Source: Periconia sp. R9002 (taxonomy: Eukaryota > Ascomycota > Dothideomycetes > Pleosporales > Periconiaceae). From it: a stretch of DNA of 64,000 bases. The notes below the pieces were generated by a model. That model made no database searches. It was not told the origin of the DNA and worked only from the letters and a program-made list of their open reading frames with translations. Below are positions 35,464 to 46,358 of the stretch, in pieces (position 1 is the stretch's first letter; the number at the start of each line of letters is the position of its first letter). The translations under genes were made by a program, and so were the position numbers. The stretch is taken from NCBI GenBank assembly GCA_023627715.1, contig JAMAHW010000047.1, forward strand, positions 1 through 64,000, written 5' to 3'.

Positions 35464-36250
35464 GATGGGAGGTGAGGATGGTAGGACGGGGTGGGAGGCG
35501 TGGGTGGATGAGGCTGCGAGGGATTTGATTATGGGAGAGACGAGACAAGACGAACTGGAGCTCTGCCGGCCGGTCACGTTCTGCAGCCTTGGCGCAGTCC
35601 TCATATGCCGCGGCCAGCCACCGACGACCTGCCACACCCAGCAAGTTTTGCTTCGGGCTCCAAATTTTTTTACTGCCGCAGCGGAACCAATGTTGTTCTT
35701 CTAAGGCCCCTAGTCAACTATGTAACTGCGGACTTTCTACTGTACATCAGCTAGTTCTCTATATCCGTATTTTGATGTCGTTTGATTTCCTCACATCGCA
35801 CCTCCCGTTTCCTTGCATGCACCTTGCTCTCTGTTTATCTGCAGCGACCACGGGCATCGGCATGTGAAAATGTCCGTGCTCCCCTGCCTGCCAACAGCTT
35901 GCGCCATCTGCCATCTGGGCACTGTTCCATCCCTTTGGATTTATCTTCACACAAGCGTCAACCGCCAACTTCCACCAGCTTTCCAGTAACGAGATAAAGT
36001 TTACATCCACAATGGCTCCCCGCAATTACGTCTTTGCACTCTCCCCTCCACCCCCTTGCGTCATGGTGATCTTCTCAGCCGCCTTTCCCTTTTCTAGCTC
36101 GTCCAGCCAATTACATTCACTTCTACCCCCGATCGATAGACATGCCGTTGACTACATATGTACATATCCACCACAAAATAACAATTTTTTTCTTCCTCAT
36201 CCACCTTTTGCGATCCCTTCTATTTATACCTTTGTGAACTTCACGAGAAG
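35464..36250. other. divergent intergenic region
   Basis: 787 bases between IDH1 and the 6PGDH-like gene. Small frames on both strands are shadows or chance. No specific site was recognised. Confidence 0.4.
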
Positions 36251-37313
36251 ATGGAGGCACCAATCATCGGCTTTGTTGGACTCGGCCAGGCTGGCTTGTC
36301 CATGGCTGCTTCCCTTGCCAAGAAGGGCCATTGTTTACGAGTGCGTGACGAAGACATCACAAGAGGAAGCAAATTTGTCGAGGAACGTCCCAAATGCATA
36401 GTTGCCACTTCAGACGCCGACTCATTCTCCGAATGTGAAATCATCATCACAAGTTTATCCGGCAATGGCAAGGTCAAACATGTGCTGCTAGGCGAGCATG
36501 GCATCGCGCCCCATCTGAAGCCAGGCATGAGTTCCTGTTTGCGAATATGAGCCATATCTTACATTCAACAGGTTCTATCATCATCGACACCAGCCCTTGC
36601 TCGCCTTTCGATGCTCGTGCCCTTGGCCTGGAACTCAGCAGACTGAACGTGGATCTTGTAGACTGTCCCGTCACACAGGAGAATCTGCACGCTTTCAACG
36701 AGGGGCATGCGACCTTGATGGTCGGCTCGGAAAAGCCCGAGGTTCTCGAAAAGATCCTGCCTATCCTCAAAGATATGGGGAACCATGTATTCCCCATGGG
36801 CGGATTAGGGTCAGGAAGCACAATGCAAACCTTGAACAGTTACGTCAACGCCAGCAGAATGATTGCTCTCTTCGATTCTCTCGTTAGTACAGTACCCAAG
36901 AGTCCCATAGATCTTCGTATTGATTGTGTCAGGTGATTGGCCAGAAGCTTGGGGTGGATCCACAATCGATGATCAATGTAATGAATGTCGGAACTGACGC
37001 CAACTTCGCAAAATATTCCATGAAGAATCTCGAGTCCAACGACTCCGACTGCCAACTCGAACCACTAGTGGACAAAGTCAGGAATGCCAAGGATCTGATT
37101 GAGAAATCTGGTTTCGAGACTGAACTTCCGTCACTTATATTGAGATATCTTGAAGACTCTCTGCAACACGTCCCAGAAGGGACCGATCACTCTGCCCGTC
37201 TGAAGAGGTGGGAACAGAGGGCTGGTGATAGCATTGCGAAGGCCGATCAGGAGAAACACAGCACGAAGCTCCCAAATGTCTCCCAGCTAGAGCCAGTACT
37301 CCGTATACTTTAA
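36251..37313 (+). CDS. 6PGDH/3-hydroxyisobutyrate dehydrogenase-like protein, catalytic Lys replaced
   Basis: Three exons, 36251-36524, 36572-36882 and 36933-37313, give 321 residues. The N-terminal Rossmann domain has IIGFVGLGQAGLSMA (GxGxxG), and the C-terminal helical domain is present. The first intron is best read as a 47-base GC-AG intron (AG|GCATGA ... AACAG), since the only GT alternative is 41 bases. In active beta-hydroxyacid dehydrogenases the block GxGxxxKxxNN holds the catalytic lysine. Here it reads GSGSTMQTLNSY, with Gln at that position, and the substrate loop DxPVSGG reads DCPVTQE. The enzyme may therefore be inactive, or use another acid/base. Fungal relatives are often simply called NAD(P)-binding proteins. 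It is divergent from IDH1. Confidence 0.8.
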
Positions 37314-37706
37314 TACCCATTACTAGTCAATCGTGACACGTTTTCGTCCTCACCCCCCCCCTCTTCCCAAAAACACCCCACTCACCTTCATTTTCAGTCT
37401 CATTCCTTCTCTTACCTCTTCGGTTGGAAGCTCAGGTATAAATACGATCCCTCGTCTCCCAGATCTTTGCTTTACCCTCTTCCACACTACCACTCCACCT
37501 CTCTTGCGACTTTTCTCCCTCTAATCTACCTCGACTACTCAAAGCGACATATATCGACTGCTCTCTACACTCCTCTTAACCTCACTGCTCGTCATCTACT
37601 CGATTACCCCAGTGTCTGCTTTCCAATCTTCCTCACGAACATCGAAGCTTCTCACCTTGTCGCTATCCGCCGTGCTATATCGACTACCTGTGAATGAGTG
37701 CGCAAA
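37314..37706. promoter_or_regulatory. pyrimidine-rich promoter/leader
   Basis: It is strongly CT-rich on the plus strand from 37340 to 37690, with a TATAAAT-like box near 37437. This is typical of a fungal promoter and leader. No defined factor site was recognised. Confidence 0.4.
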
Positions 37707-39246
37707 ATGAAAGTTGAGGAACGAGATTCAGATCGCAAGGCCGAGGTGCACTTACATGTAACGGGCCAAGTAAAGCCTGTCAAGGAGTACGAGGAAGATC
37801 GCGATCCAGAAGATGGTGCAATCTGCTGCTATGTTCCTGTAAATGCCGAAGACGAGATTAAGATTGGCGGAAAAATTTCAGGGACCGTGAGTGGTGACGC
37901 AGACAGATGACATGATCTGTATCTAACTGTGGCAGACCCTCATTTATGGCTATGATATAGCAATTGACGGTGTCTTGCGTAAGACTAAGCTGACAGTCGG
38001 GAAGACAGTCACACGTCAATCTATGAAGTTCGATTGCGACAGATTCCTTTATTACAAAGATGATAAGGTTTTCGAAACAGAAGCAGTCATTGAAACGGCC
38101 CCAGACCTCAAACCAATTCGCAACAATCAACGTGAGATTGTTGGAACCATTGAGGTTCGCATTTTCATGTTGCGAAAGTTCGGCGACGAGTGGCCCATCG
38201 GTGATTGTCGCACATACTACGACCACGTATACTACGATCTCCCTGCGGACTCCGACAATGATGCAAACCCACCGATTCCAACTTTTAAAACGGTTCCCCA
38301 GGATGTCAAAGTCACATTTCAGCAGGATAGCCCTGCCCTTGACAAGAAGAAAGAGAGCCGCCGCAAGAATGATATGCACAAAAATCGCCCAGGCAAAAAG
38401 CCGTGGGCCATCTTCCGCTTCCATCTCCGGAGTGAGGGTACGTGTGTCTTGACAATGTCCTAGACAAGTCACTAACACTGTGCAGAGTCAATCGAAAAAC
38501 ATAAGTTAGAAGTCAGCTTTGACCCGAATGACAAGAAGCTTGAAGAGACTCACATTCTCTCATTCGAGAAAGTGGCGCCGCTTCAGGTTGGATCAAAACC
38601 ACCAGGGAAGGCAAGCAGTACGACTCCTGCTCCAACCTCGGCTATCTCGGACCTGGATGGAGACGTACCAGTCGTCGCACCCAAGCCAGTGGACCAAGTA
38701 CAAAAGCAAGCTATTGGAGAAATTAGCGGCACCATACCAACCCCAGAGACTGATGGCAATACTCATACTCAAGCGGTTCAGTGTCCTCTCAAACAGCGCA
38801 TTCCGCCAACGATTGTCACTCGTCCCCCGAAGGCTGATAAACTACTTCTACCACCTCCTCCGAAATTGCCAGCATCTGTGGTGCTACAAGGCCTTCCTAA
38901 GCCACCCCCAACAATTCAAATCCCATCACCTCAACCCTCGCCAAACTCCACTGCGTCCCCGGGTCCAGGAATCGGTCTTAAGCGCACAAGGAGTATAGTC
39001 GATATGAAAAAGGATATCATTGATGCTACGAAGAAGTACAAGGGCGTACAAGCTGAACGCTTTAGAGTCGCGGTCGCATTACAGCCCTTCAAGGAAAGAG
39101 ATGAAGAAGAGCGGAAGAAGCTATTGGCGGAGCTCGAGGAGATCCACCAACTTATAGAAATGGAGACGGAAGCGTTGGTGGACGAACGGAAGACGCTGGA
39201 ATACTACACGAACGGTGCTGATGAGGAGATGAAAATCGAGGAGTGA
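37707..39246 (+). CDS. fungal hypothetical protein, beta-rich N-terminus, Pro-rich middle, C-terminal coiled coil
   Basis: Three exons (37707-37886, 37936-38437, 38486-39246; introns of 49 and 48 bases) encode about 480 residues. The start at 37707 (MKVEERDSDRKAEVHLHVTG) is the first ATG in frame; the open frame runs back to a GTG. The first 200 residues look like a beta-sandwich (EDGAICCYVPVNAEDEIKIG, YGYDIAIDGVLRK, FDCDRFLYYKDDK). This recalls the fungal DUF7918-type proteins, a weak resemblance. Residues about 260-390 are Pro-rich and low complexity. The last 90 form a charged coiled coil (EERKKLLAELEEIHQLIEME). No signal peptide or catalytic motif is present. The function is unknown, and expansion of such proteins is common in litter and plant-associated ascomycetes. 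Confidence 0.75.
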
Positions 39247-39941
39247 GTGGATTGGTCTTGTTGGCGATGTGATTTGGGAGATCTCACATACATGAGTGGT
39301 TCGTATGATGATTGCGGGTTTACGTGGCTTGGTCTGTTATTCGGCTGGAGGCGTTGGGTGCGGCGTTTTGGGAATTTGGATTGCGAATCCTGGGGTACTA
39401 CGATGTGCGATCCATTGAGTGATTGGGCTCATGATGGGCCATGGCGACATGGGTCACTTCGACAGAAGCATTGTCTTTTGCTCTGTGGTCTCTTTCTTTC
39501 TTCCAGGACGCACCAAATGGACAGCACATACTGGGCTAAGGAAAATGGGACGGGATGACCGAATGACAAGCAATTGTCTCGTGGCTTACATGATCATGCG
39601 TCCGGTTAGGAATATGGGAGTGGGGACTGGCTTTTATCCATTATCCCTATGGTTTCGGTATTTCTCATATCTGACAGTACTCCAAATCTAGGAAATAAAA
39701 AAAAAAGAAAACTAAACATATATACGAACAAGTGAAAACTAAAATATGATAACTCCACCCAATCCGCCACTTACAGCAAACTCGACACAGTTTTTCTTCT
39801 CGTTGTTTCACCCTACCTACTCCATCCCCTTCCATCTTGTTACAAGAGCACTCCACAGAAAAGGACACAACTTCGTTGTCTCCTTCTCACCCATCCATCC
39901 CTACACCCCCGTTACCAATTCCACCATCTCAATTTTTCGCC
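39247..39941. other. convergent intergenic region
   Basis: Long 3' flank after the hypothetical gene. An open frame of 103 codons immediately after its stop has no coding character. Nothing else was recognised. Confidence 0.4.
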
Positions 39942-40370
39942 TCATTTTTCCTCTGGGCGAGAAGAAGAAGCAGGAGTAATCCTCATATTGTCCTTCACCC
40001 TCTCAACAAGAACCTCACGAGTCGCCAGCGGTGAGGGATGCAGGTTGCGGTTGTTTAACCATGTCATGCACTGTGCATGGGTCCATTGTTCTGGGTCTAC
40101 GAAATTGCACCGACGTCTGTCATTAGTAGGAAATCCTAACCGGAGAGAAAGGGAGAGAGGAGTAGTTGGAGTAGTCGTACCGCCGGTAGGATCGCTGCTG
40201 GGAAAAATGTCATTGCCCCAGATGCTCCAAGCTGCCACACCCGTGACAATGGCAGCGAAGGCGAAGAAAGGGGCCTAAATCAGTAAGGTTAGAGTGATTA
40301 CCCGTGGCAGTTTGAGGGATCAATGGTGGCTTACACGTGCGCTTGTTGCGCGGTCGAGTGGAGTTGGCAT
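39942..40370 (-). CDS. small membrane protein with ISH1/SAP-like helix-extension-helix motif (94 aa)
   Basis: Three exons, 40335-40370, 40181-40274 and 39942-40096, with introns of 60 and 84 bases, all joining in frame. The N-terminus MPTPLDRATSAR is followed by one hydrophobic helix (APFFAFAAIVTGVAAWSIWG). The C-terminus reads WTHAQCMTWLNNRNLHPSP then REVLVERVKDNM, like the short ISH1/SAP-type helix-loop-helix units in Ish1/Msc1 proteins of the nuclear envelope and ER. A one-helix, one-unit protein of this size occurs in many ascomycetes without a known function. The gene is invisible as a long frame because it is split over three small exons. It is divergent from RPL38. Confidence 0.72.
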
Positions 40371-40729
40371 GGTGATTGTGAAAATCTTTAGATAGATCTG
40401 GGTTGACTGTGTCGTATAACAGTAGAAGGGAATCAGTTATTTATAACGAGGAAATGAGATACCATCAACCAGGCAGCAGGATCGTGTTTTCCAACTTTCA
40501 GAAGCTCCAAGTCATCTACTCGAGGGGGTGCGCCACACATCGTCGTCATTGGACTTTCCCAGAAGTTGATTAGCGCGTGGCACCGCCCCATAACAGCACG
40601 TGCGCTCACAAGCGAATTTCCACCTCCACAACAATTTGGCCCAATCCGCCCGCCTCTCTTGGAAAGTTCACGATTGTCACGAATCCCTTCCTTTCCAACC
40701 GAACCGTTCATTCGACACAATCCGCCACC
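40371..40729. promoter_or_regulatory. divergent promoter, RPL38 side
   Basis: 359 bases between two outward-facing genes. A pyrimidine-rich leader precedes the ribosomal-protein ATG, as is usual for this class. Confidence 0.45.
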
Positions 40730-41191
40730 ATGCCTGCCGAAGTTTCAGACATCAAGCAGTTCATCGAGATCTGCAGGCGAAAGGACGCCAAGTGTACGTT
40801 TCTCCTCTACCAGGGAATTGGGGATTGGATGATGCGCTCGTCAACGTGGGATTCCAGAGCCGCGGGACGGAAAATCGAGGGATGAGAATTGTGCTGACTT
40901 TGGTCCAATGCAGCTGCCGGTATCAAGAAGAACCAGAAGACCAACAACATCAAGTTCAAGGTCCGATGCAGCCGTAACATCTACACCCTCGTCCTTAAGG
41001 ACACGGACAAGGCCGAGAAGCTTAAGCAGTCCCTTCCCCCAGGTACGCTTCCATTTTCGCTACATCTGCCTCGTAGCACCGTCTCATAAATCGCGCGCGA
41101 TACACCATTCGGAACTTCGGGCTAACGGGCTGTTGTAGGGCTCACCATCACCGACATCGGCAAGAAGAACCCCAAGGGCAAGCGCGCATAA
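40730..41191 (+). CDS. RPL38: 60S ribosomal protein eL38
   Basis: Three exons: 40730-40793, 40914-41042 and 41139-41191. The introns, 120 and 96 bases, are the longest in this part of the window, as is common in fungal ribosomal-protein genes. The 81-residue product reads [20 protein letters not shown], then [19 protein letters not shown], and ends [17 protein letters not shown], matching eL38 along its full length. It is a small basic protein of the large subunit near the solvent side. The last intron contains GTACGC and a GTAG acceptor. The normal length and intact conserved blocks indicate a functional gene. Confidence 0.97.
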
Positions 41192-41547
41192 ATGATTCTC
41201 GAGAGCGGGCGGTGAAATGACATGGACGAGAACGGAATTTTGGTGCCGGGTTGATGCAAAAAGACAACGGTCGCGGTGTGTGTGTGTGATACTGCATGAT
41301 GCATGATGGGAAGGCTTGGAGATCGGCGTCTCATCGGATACCTCTTTCACTGGCATAACCGGGGGTCCCTACAAATACTATGGGATACCAGCAGGAAATG
41401 AAAAAACGTTCAACTTCACATTACCTTGTGCTCGTGGATTCTTGCTTGCGCAACATGGCGCTTAAATCATGCGTACACATGTATACTTGAGATTTTTATG
41501 TAGTAAAGCTGACGATTGACGATATCTAGGTAAGGGCGAGATATATC
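41192..41547. other. convergent intergenic region
   Basis: 3' flanks of RPL38 and the metallo-beta-lactamase-fold gene, with a short (GT)n-like run near 41276-41288. Nothing else was recognised. Confidence 0.45.
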
Positions 41548-42591
41548 TCACTGCACCCTCTGAGTGCCCTTAATCCCCTCCCTCACACTAAATTTATACT
41601 CATCCTTCCGATCCAAATACACCACCTTATCCCCCAGCCCAGCCTCTTCCACTTTCTTCTTAAAATCTTCCAACGGCGACAAAAAAACGTCATAATCATC
41701 ATAATGAATCGGAATCGTCACATCCGGATTGATCAACCGCATCAACTCCACTCCCTGCTCCGCATCCATCGTCACCATCAACAACGGCATACTCGGCCCA
41801 GGAATCGTTGTGCCTCCCAAATGCACCAGCATCAAATCAATCCCCTTCCCCTTATACCGTTCCGGAATCTCCTTCAACTCATCCACCATCAACGTATCTC
41901 CTGAGATGTAAATCCTATACCCACACTCAAATTTGTCTTCATCCGTAGCAGATCCATACCCCAGCTCGACCATCCACCCATTGGTTGGGGGCACCGCCTT
42001 CAAGATATCGTTTGCGACGGAGAGCGGCCCGGGCGGAACATGTTTCCCAGGCATACCAGTCACTTTGATACTCGGTTTCTGCCCTCCCACAATCTTGTCC
42101 GTCTTCACATCAACCCGGATACTCTCGAAGAAATCCAATGCGTGCACCGCCGTGAAACTGTCCTCCCCTTTCGCCGTCAAACACGCCTTTGCATGCGGCG
42201 TCGTGATGATCGGGATCGATTTCGTCAGCTTCTCTTCGACCTCTCTATCGAAGTGGTCTTCGTGGTAGTGGCTCAATAGCACAGCGTCGATGCGTGGAAG
42301 CTGCTCGAGATCGATGGCCGGGTTCGTCTTGCGCGTTGCGCTCACCCCTGGTCCGAGGTGCACGTGGTCGCCCGCGTGCAGGAAGTTGGGGTCGGTGAGG
42401 ATGCGGAGGCCGGCCCATTCTAAGATTGTGGTCGCGGTGCCGATGAAGGTTAGAGTTGCGTTGGTGCTGGTGCTGGGCGCGTTGGTTGGGTGCACTTTTG
42501 TTGTCTTAGCTGGTGGGAGCGAGGGGGGTACGGTGGTGTGTTGTTTGGTTGGAGGACCGGAGGTGGAGGGGTCGAGTGAGAGATGCTGCAT
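41548..42591 (-). CDS. metallo-beta-lactamase-fold hydrolase (UlaG/NAPE-PLD-like)
   Basis: An intronless gene for 347 residues. After a Ser/Thr/Pro-rich leader of about 45 residues the MBL fold starts with NATLTFIGTATTILEWAGLR and LTDPNFLH. The metal motif is LLSHYHEDHFDRE (HxHxDH). A later metal Asp is in IYISGDTLM, with a final His in PIHYDDYD. The order and the TDP...GP segments match the UlaG-like branch (lactonases and phosphodiesterases of unknown substrate, found in many fungi). There is no signal peptide. The low-complexity leader might be an organellar targeting signal, but it has few basic residues. Confidence 0.85.
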   Translation of the reverse strand: MQHLSLDPSTSGPPTKQHTTVPPSLPPAKTTKVHPTNAPSTSTNATLTFIGTATTILEWAGLRILTDPNFLHAGDHVHLGPGVSATRKTNPAIDLEQLPRIDAVLLSHYHEDHFDREVEEKLTKSIPIITTPHAKACLTAKGEDSFTAVHALDFFESIRVDVKTDKIVGGQKPSIKVTGMPGKHVPPGPLSVANDILKAVPPTNGWMVELGYGSATDEDKFECGYRIYISGDTLMVDELKEIPERYKGKGIDLMLVHLGGTTIPGPSMPLLMVTMDAEQGVELMRLINPDVTIPIHYDDYDVFLSPLEDFKKKVEEAGLGDKVVYLDRKDEYKFSVREGIKGTQRVQ

Positions 42592-43388
42592 TTTGGATTT
42601 CGCTTTGGATGCTGTTTCCTATGTATGTAGGTACTTGGTTTGCTTTTGAGGACTTTATGGTGGTTTTGAGGAAGAATGGGAAATGACTCTCAACTTGATA
42701 TTTTCAAGGTGGACATTGAGTAATATATATAGCTTCATTACAGCGAAAGAACAGCGAAAAAATGATGAGGGATTGGGTTTGGTCTCCCACTTACATGACG
42801 TCCCTCCGTGGTAATCTGGGGATGAGGGGAAATCAATCTCCACCTCGTATTGGTATGTACTAAACATTGCCGCGGCCAACCTATTTCTTCAGATGCATGA
42901 GATTAGTTGGGTACTTTTATGACATTAAATCTTTCTTTCAAAATCTTTGTTCGAATCAATGACTTTCCTACATTTCCACGTCAGCGACTCCATCGACAAC
43001 AGCACTTGAGATGTAGTAACATGTGGCTGGACACGTGGCGCACCGCCTTCGTCGCACCGCCACGGATCTACCCAGCACAGCTCACATCCCTGTTCAGGTC
43101 CGAGGTCCGACTAGCCTAATGGAACACCTGTCAAGACAACCGTCTTGAATTATTTCAATACTCTTTTTCACACCTCGTTGTAAAAACAGGAGGTTCAATT
43201 AGATACTCCGGACGTGCTGCACTTTTGGTGCGCATTTTGAAAATACAGAAAACTCATCCGAGTCTTCTACCCAATAACCGTGCCACACGACCGCCATCCG
43301 TGCATCTCTCTCGAGCTGTAGTGCCTAGCAGCTCTATGGATTACTAGGAAAGGAACACATTTCCTCCAAACATTAGACAACCTAATAC
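42592..43388. other. divergent intergenic region
   Basis: About 800 bases between the hydrolase and the mannosidase, holding both promoters. Nothing specific was recognised. Confidence 0.4.
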
Positions 43389-45701
43389 ATGAACACACGC
43401 GACCCGTTCAACCTCCGCAGCAAAACCACAGCGGGACGATCCCCCCAATCCCCGCTCTCGCTCCTCCACACAGCAACTACCGCGAGCGCGACCTCGAAGC
43501 TCTCCAGCACCACCGCTGCGCGTGCGGCCGCCCCCATCCCCCAGACCAGCAGCTCCACCGAAATTGCGCCGCGCGGGAACGACGACGACGAAAACGCGGA
43601 TATGTCCTTCCAACTGCCCAAGAACGTGCCAAATTTCGACAACGCACAGCGCCGCTTCGAAGATAATGTGTGGGCCAAGTTCTCCGGCGCGGAAAAGGGA
43701 CTGCCCATGTACAAGGATAAACCGGCGGGCTATGGAGCCCGTCGCGAGGCAGGGAGGTGGTGTGGAGGGAAGAGAAGGATCGCGCTGGCCGCTGTCGTCA
43801 TTTTGAGCGTGTTGTATTTATTTGGTGCTTTTGAGGCGGATGACGATGATCATCAGGGGACGAAGGGCAAGGGGGACAAGGCTGGTTGGGGAAAGATCAT
43901 ACCGGGGAAAGGATCGTTGGGGGAGATGGTGGGCGGGAAGGGCAAGGTGGTGGATTGGGATAAGAGGAGGGAGAGTGTGAGGGATGCGTTTTTGCTTAGT
44001 TGGAAGGGGTATGAGGAGCATGGATGGGGTAGGTGATTCCATGTTGAATTGATGTGAGAATGGATGGGTTGCTGACGTTCGTTTCCAGGTTACGACGAAT
44101 ATCACCCTGTTGCGCGGACAGGACGGTATATGGCGGAGCCTAATGGCATGGGTTGGATCATCGTGGACGCATTGGATACCCTTATGATCATGAACCTCAC
44201 CAAGGAGCTCAAACATGCGCGCGAGTGGGTCTCCACGAGCCTCAATTACGACAAGGACCAAGATGTGAATACGTTCGAAACCACGATCCGCATGCTCGGC
44301 GGTCTGCTATCGGCCCACTACCTGCAAGAAACGTTGCCCGGACTGAAGCCGGATAATTCCAATGAAGAAGATTTGTTTTTGGAAAAAGCGACCGATTTGG
44401 CGGATAGGCTATCAGGTGCATATGAAAGTCCTAGCGGAGTGCCCTGGGCGAGTGTTATCCTGAAATCAGGAGAAGGGAAAGGCTCCCACGCGGACGGTGG
44501 TGCGTCCTCGACTGCCGAGGCCACATCCCTTCAACTTGAAATGAAATATCTGGCGTTCCTCACTGGTGAGGTTGCCTATTGGGAGAAAGCCGAAAAGGTC
44601 ATGCAAGTCGTCGATGACAATGGTGCCAAAGATGGACTGGTTCCCATCTTCATCTACGCGGATAGAGGCACTTTCCGCGGCAACGAAATCCGCCTGGGTA
44701 GCCGTGGCGATTCATACTACGAATATCTTATCAAACAGTACCTCCAAACCCAAAAGCAAGAACCGATCTACCTCGAAATGTGGGACGAGGCCCTTGCCGG
44801 TGTGAAAAAGCACCTCCTCACCTACTCCAAGGACCAACAATTCACCGTCCTCGCCGAGCGACCCAACGGCCTTGACGGCCACCTCCACCCAAAGATGGAC
44901 CACCTCGTCTGCTTCATGCCTGGCACCATCGCCCTCGCAGTAACCGAAGGCCGTCCCCTCTCCGAAGCTCGCAAACTCCCCACCTGGAACAAGCAAAAAG
45001 AAGAAGACCTCCTCCTTGCGCGCGAACTCACAAAAACCTGTATCGGCATGTACCGTTCCACCGCGACGGGCCTGGCACCGGAAATCGCACACTTCGAGCT
45101 CCAAGACCCACCCCAAATGTACCGCCAACAAATCCTGCAATCCAAATCCGACATGCCACTCTCGACCGACGACTCGCACCCACCAGAATGGACAAAAGAC
45201 TTCATCATCAAGCCCGCGGACGCGCACAACCTGCAGCGCCCCGAAACCGTAGAGTCCCTTTTCTACCTCTGGCGCATCACCGGCGACGATATATACCGCG
45301 AGTGGGGCTGGGACATGTTCGAAAACTTCGTCAAGCACACCATCGTCCACAACGGCGGCGGCTTCACCAGCGTCAACGACGTCACCGTCGTCCCGCCCCC
45401 CTCGCGCGACAACATGGAGAGCTTCTGGCTCGCCGAAACCCTCAAATACTTCTACCTCCTGTTCAGTCCGAGGGACCTACTGCCGTTGGAGGATATCGTC
45501 CTCAACACCGAGGCTCATGTTTTCCCTAGGTTTGATGCCAAGAAGAAGAGGTTCGGGACGGGGTGGAAGAGGTTGGAGAGGAATGAGAAGGGGGAGGTGG
45601 TGAGGGGGAGTAGGAAAGGTGAGGGGCATGAAGAGGAGAAGAAGAAGAAGGGGGAAGAGGGAAAGCAACAGAGCCCTGATAAAGATGCTACCGCGAGTTG
45701 A
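43389..45701 (+). CDS. GH47 class I alpha-1,2-mannosidase, type II membrane protein
   Basis: Two exons, 43389-44028 and 44089-45701 (60-base intron, GCTGAC branch), encode about 750 residues. The cytosolic N-terminus of about 130 residues is followed by a signal anchor (IALAAVVILSVLYLFGAF, residues 131-148). The GH47 barrel starts with WGYDEYHPVARTG and has NGMGWIIVDALDTL, VNTFETTIRMLGG and the end signature NTEAHVFPRF. These enzymes trim mannose from N-glycans in the ER or Golgi, or mark misfolded glycoproteins. The long cytosolic tail and anchor suggest the Golgi/ER trimming type rather than the secreted fungal type. After the domain comes an unusual 45-residue Lys/Glu tail (EEEKKKKGEEGK). 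Exon 2 is C-rich at third positions in its centre and G-rich at its end. Confidence 0.9.
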
Positions 45702-46358
45702 GAGTTGGTTTTAGGGATTTGATGCACTTGAGCGTTGTCGAAGTGATCGTTTTCGCCTCGCTGGTTTTTTTTTGTTTGGGTATCTAAAACGCACCTTTTT
45801 TCTTTGTACTATAGTGGTAATAGATTTTTGGAAGAGTTGAATTTCAAACGTCTGTTCCTTTTTCATGTCGCACTCTTTTGGTTTTTGTTTTTCCTTTTTC
45901 TTTTTTTTACGGATGTGTTCGAATACTTGGATATATTTGGGCTTTAGCGGTGAGAAGTCTGACCACGACGAGATTGGTATGTTAAACTCTAGGTATAGAG
46001 TCGTTTAATATCGAGACACCACGTAGCGTGGTATTAAGACACTGATTATGTGTTGTAGCTACCCTAGTCACATTTGGCTAATTTTTTATCCGCGGGATAG
46101 GTATACTTATTTAAGCGTTTGTTTTGGTTGATGTGGGTAGTACGAATACGAGGCTTTCGGCTGAGGTTGCATACACCGGCACACGAGCATTCAGCCTCAC
46201 GGCAGCTACAAGCCTTTAATAAATCCCGGCCTCGCGCACCTCCTACGTAGAAATATTTCTCGCTCTCCTGTAGTTCAGTACCGATGTAGTAGCTTCAGAC
46301 AATGCGATAGATAGTTCAACACTATCTTTGACATTTAACCTGGCATCAACTACGAAAG
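45702..46358. other. intergenic, contains a repeat relic
   Basis: Long T-rich 3' flank after the mannosidase, then a short repeat relic (see 45981-46031). No gene was recognised. Confidence 0.45.
45981..46031 (-). repeat. repeat relic, copy A (inverted relative to 56581-56631)
   Basis: On the minus strand these 51 bases match 56581-56631 at 42 of 51 positions. All nine differences are C/T or G/A transitions, which is the pattern left by repeat-induced point mutation. The parent element is not recognisable. Confidence 0.6.
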
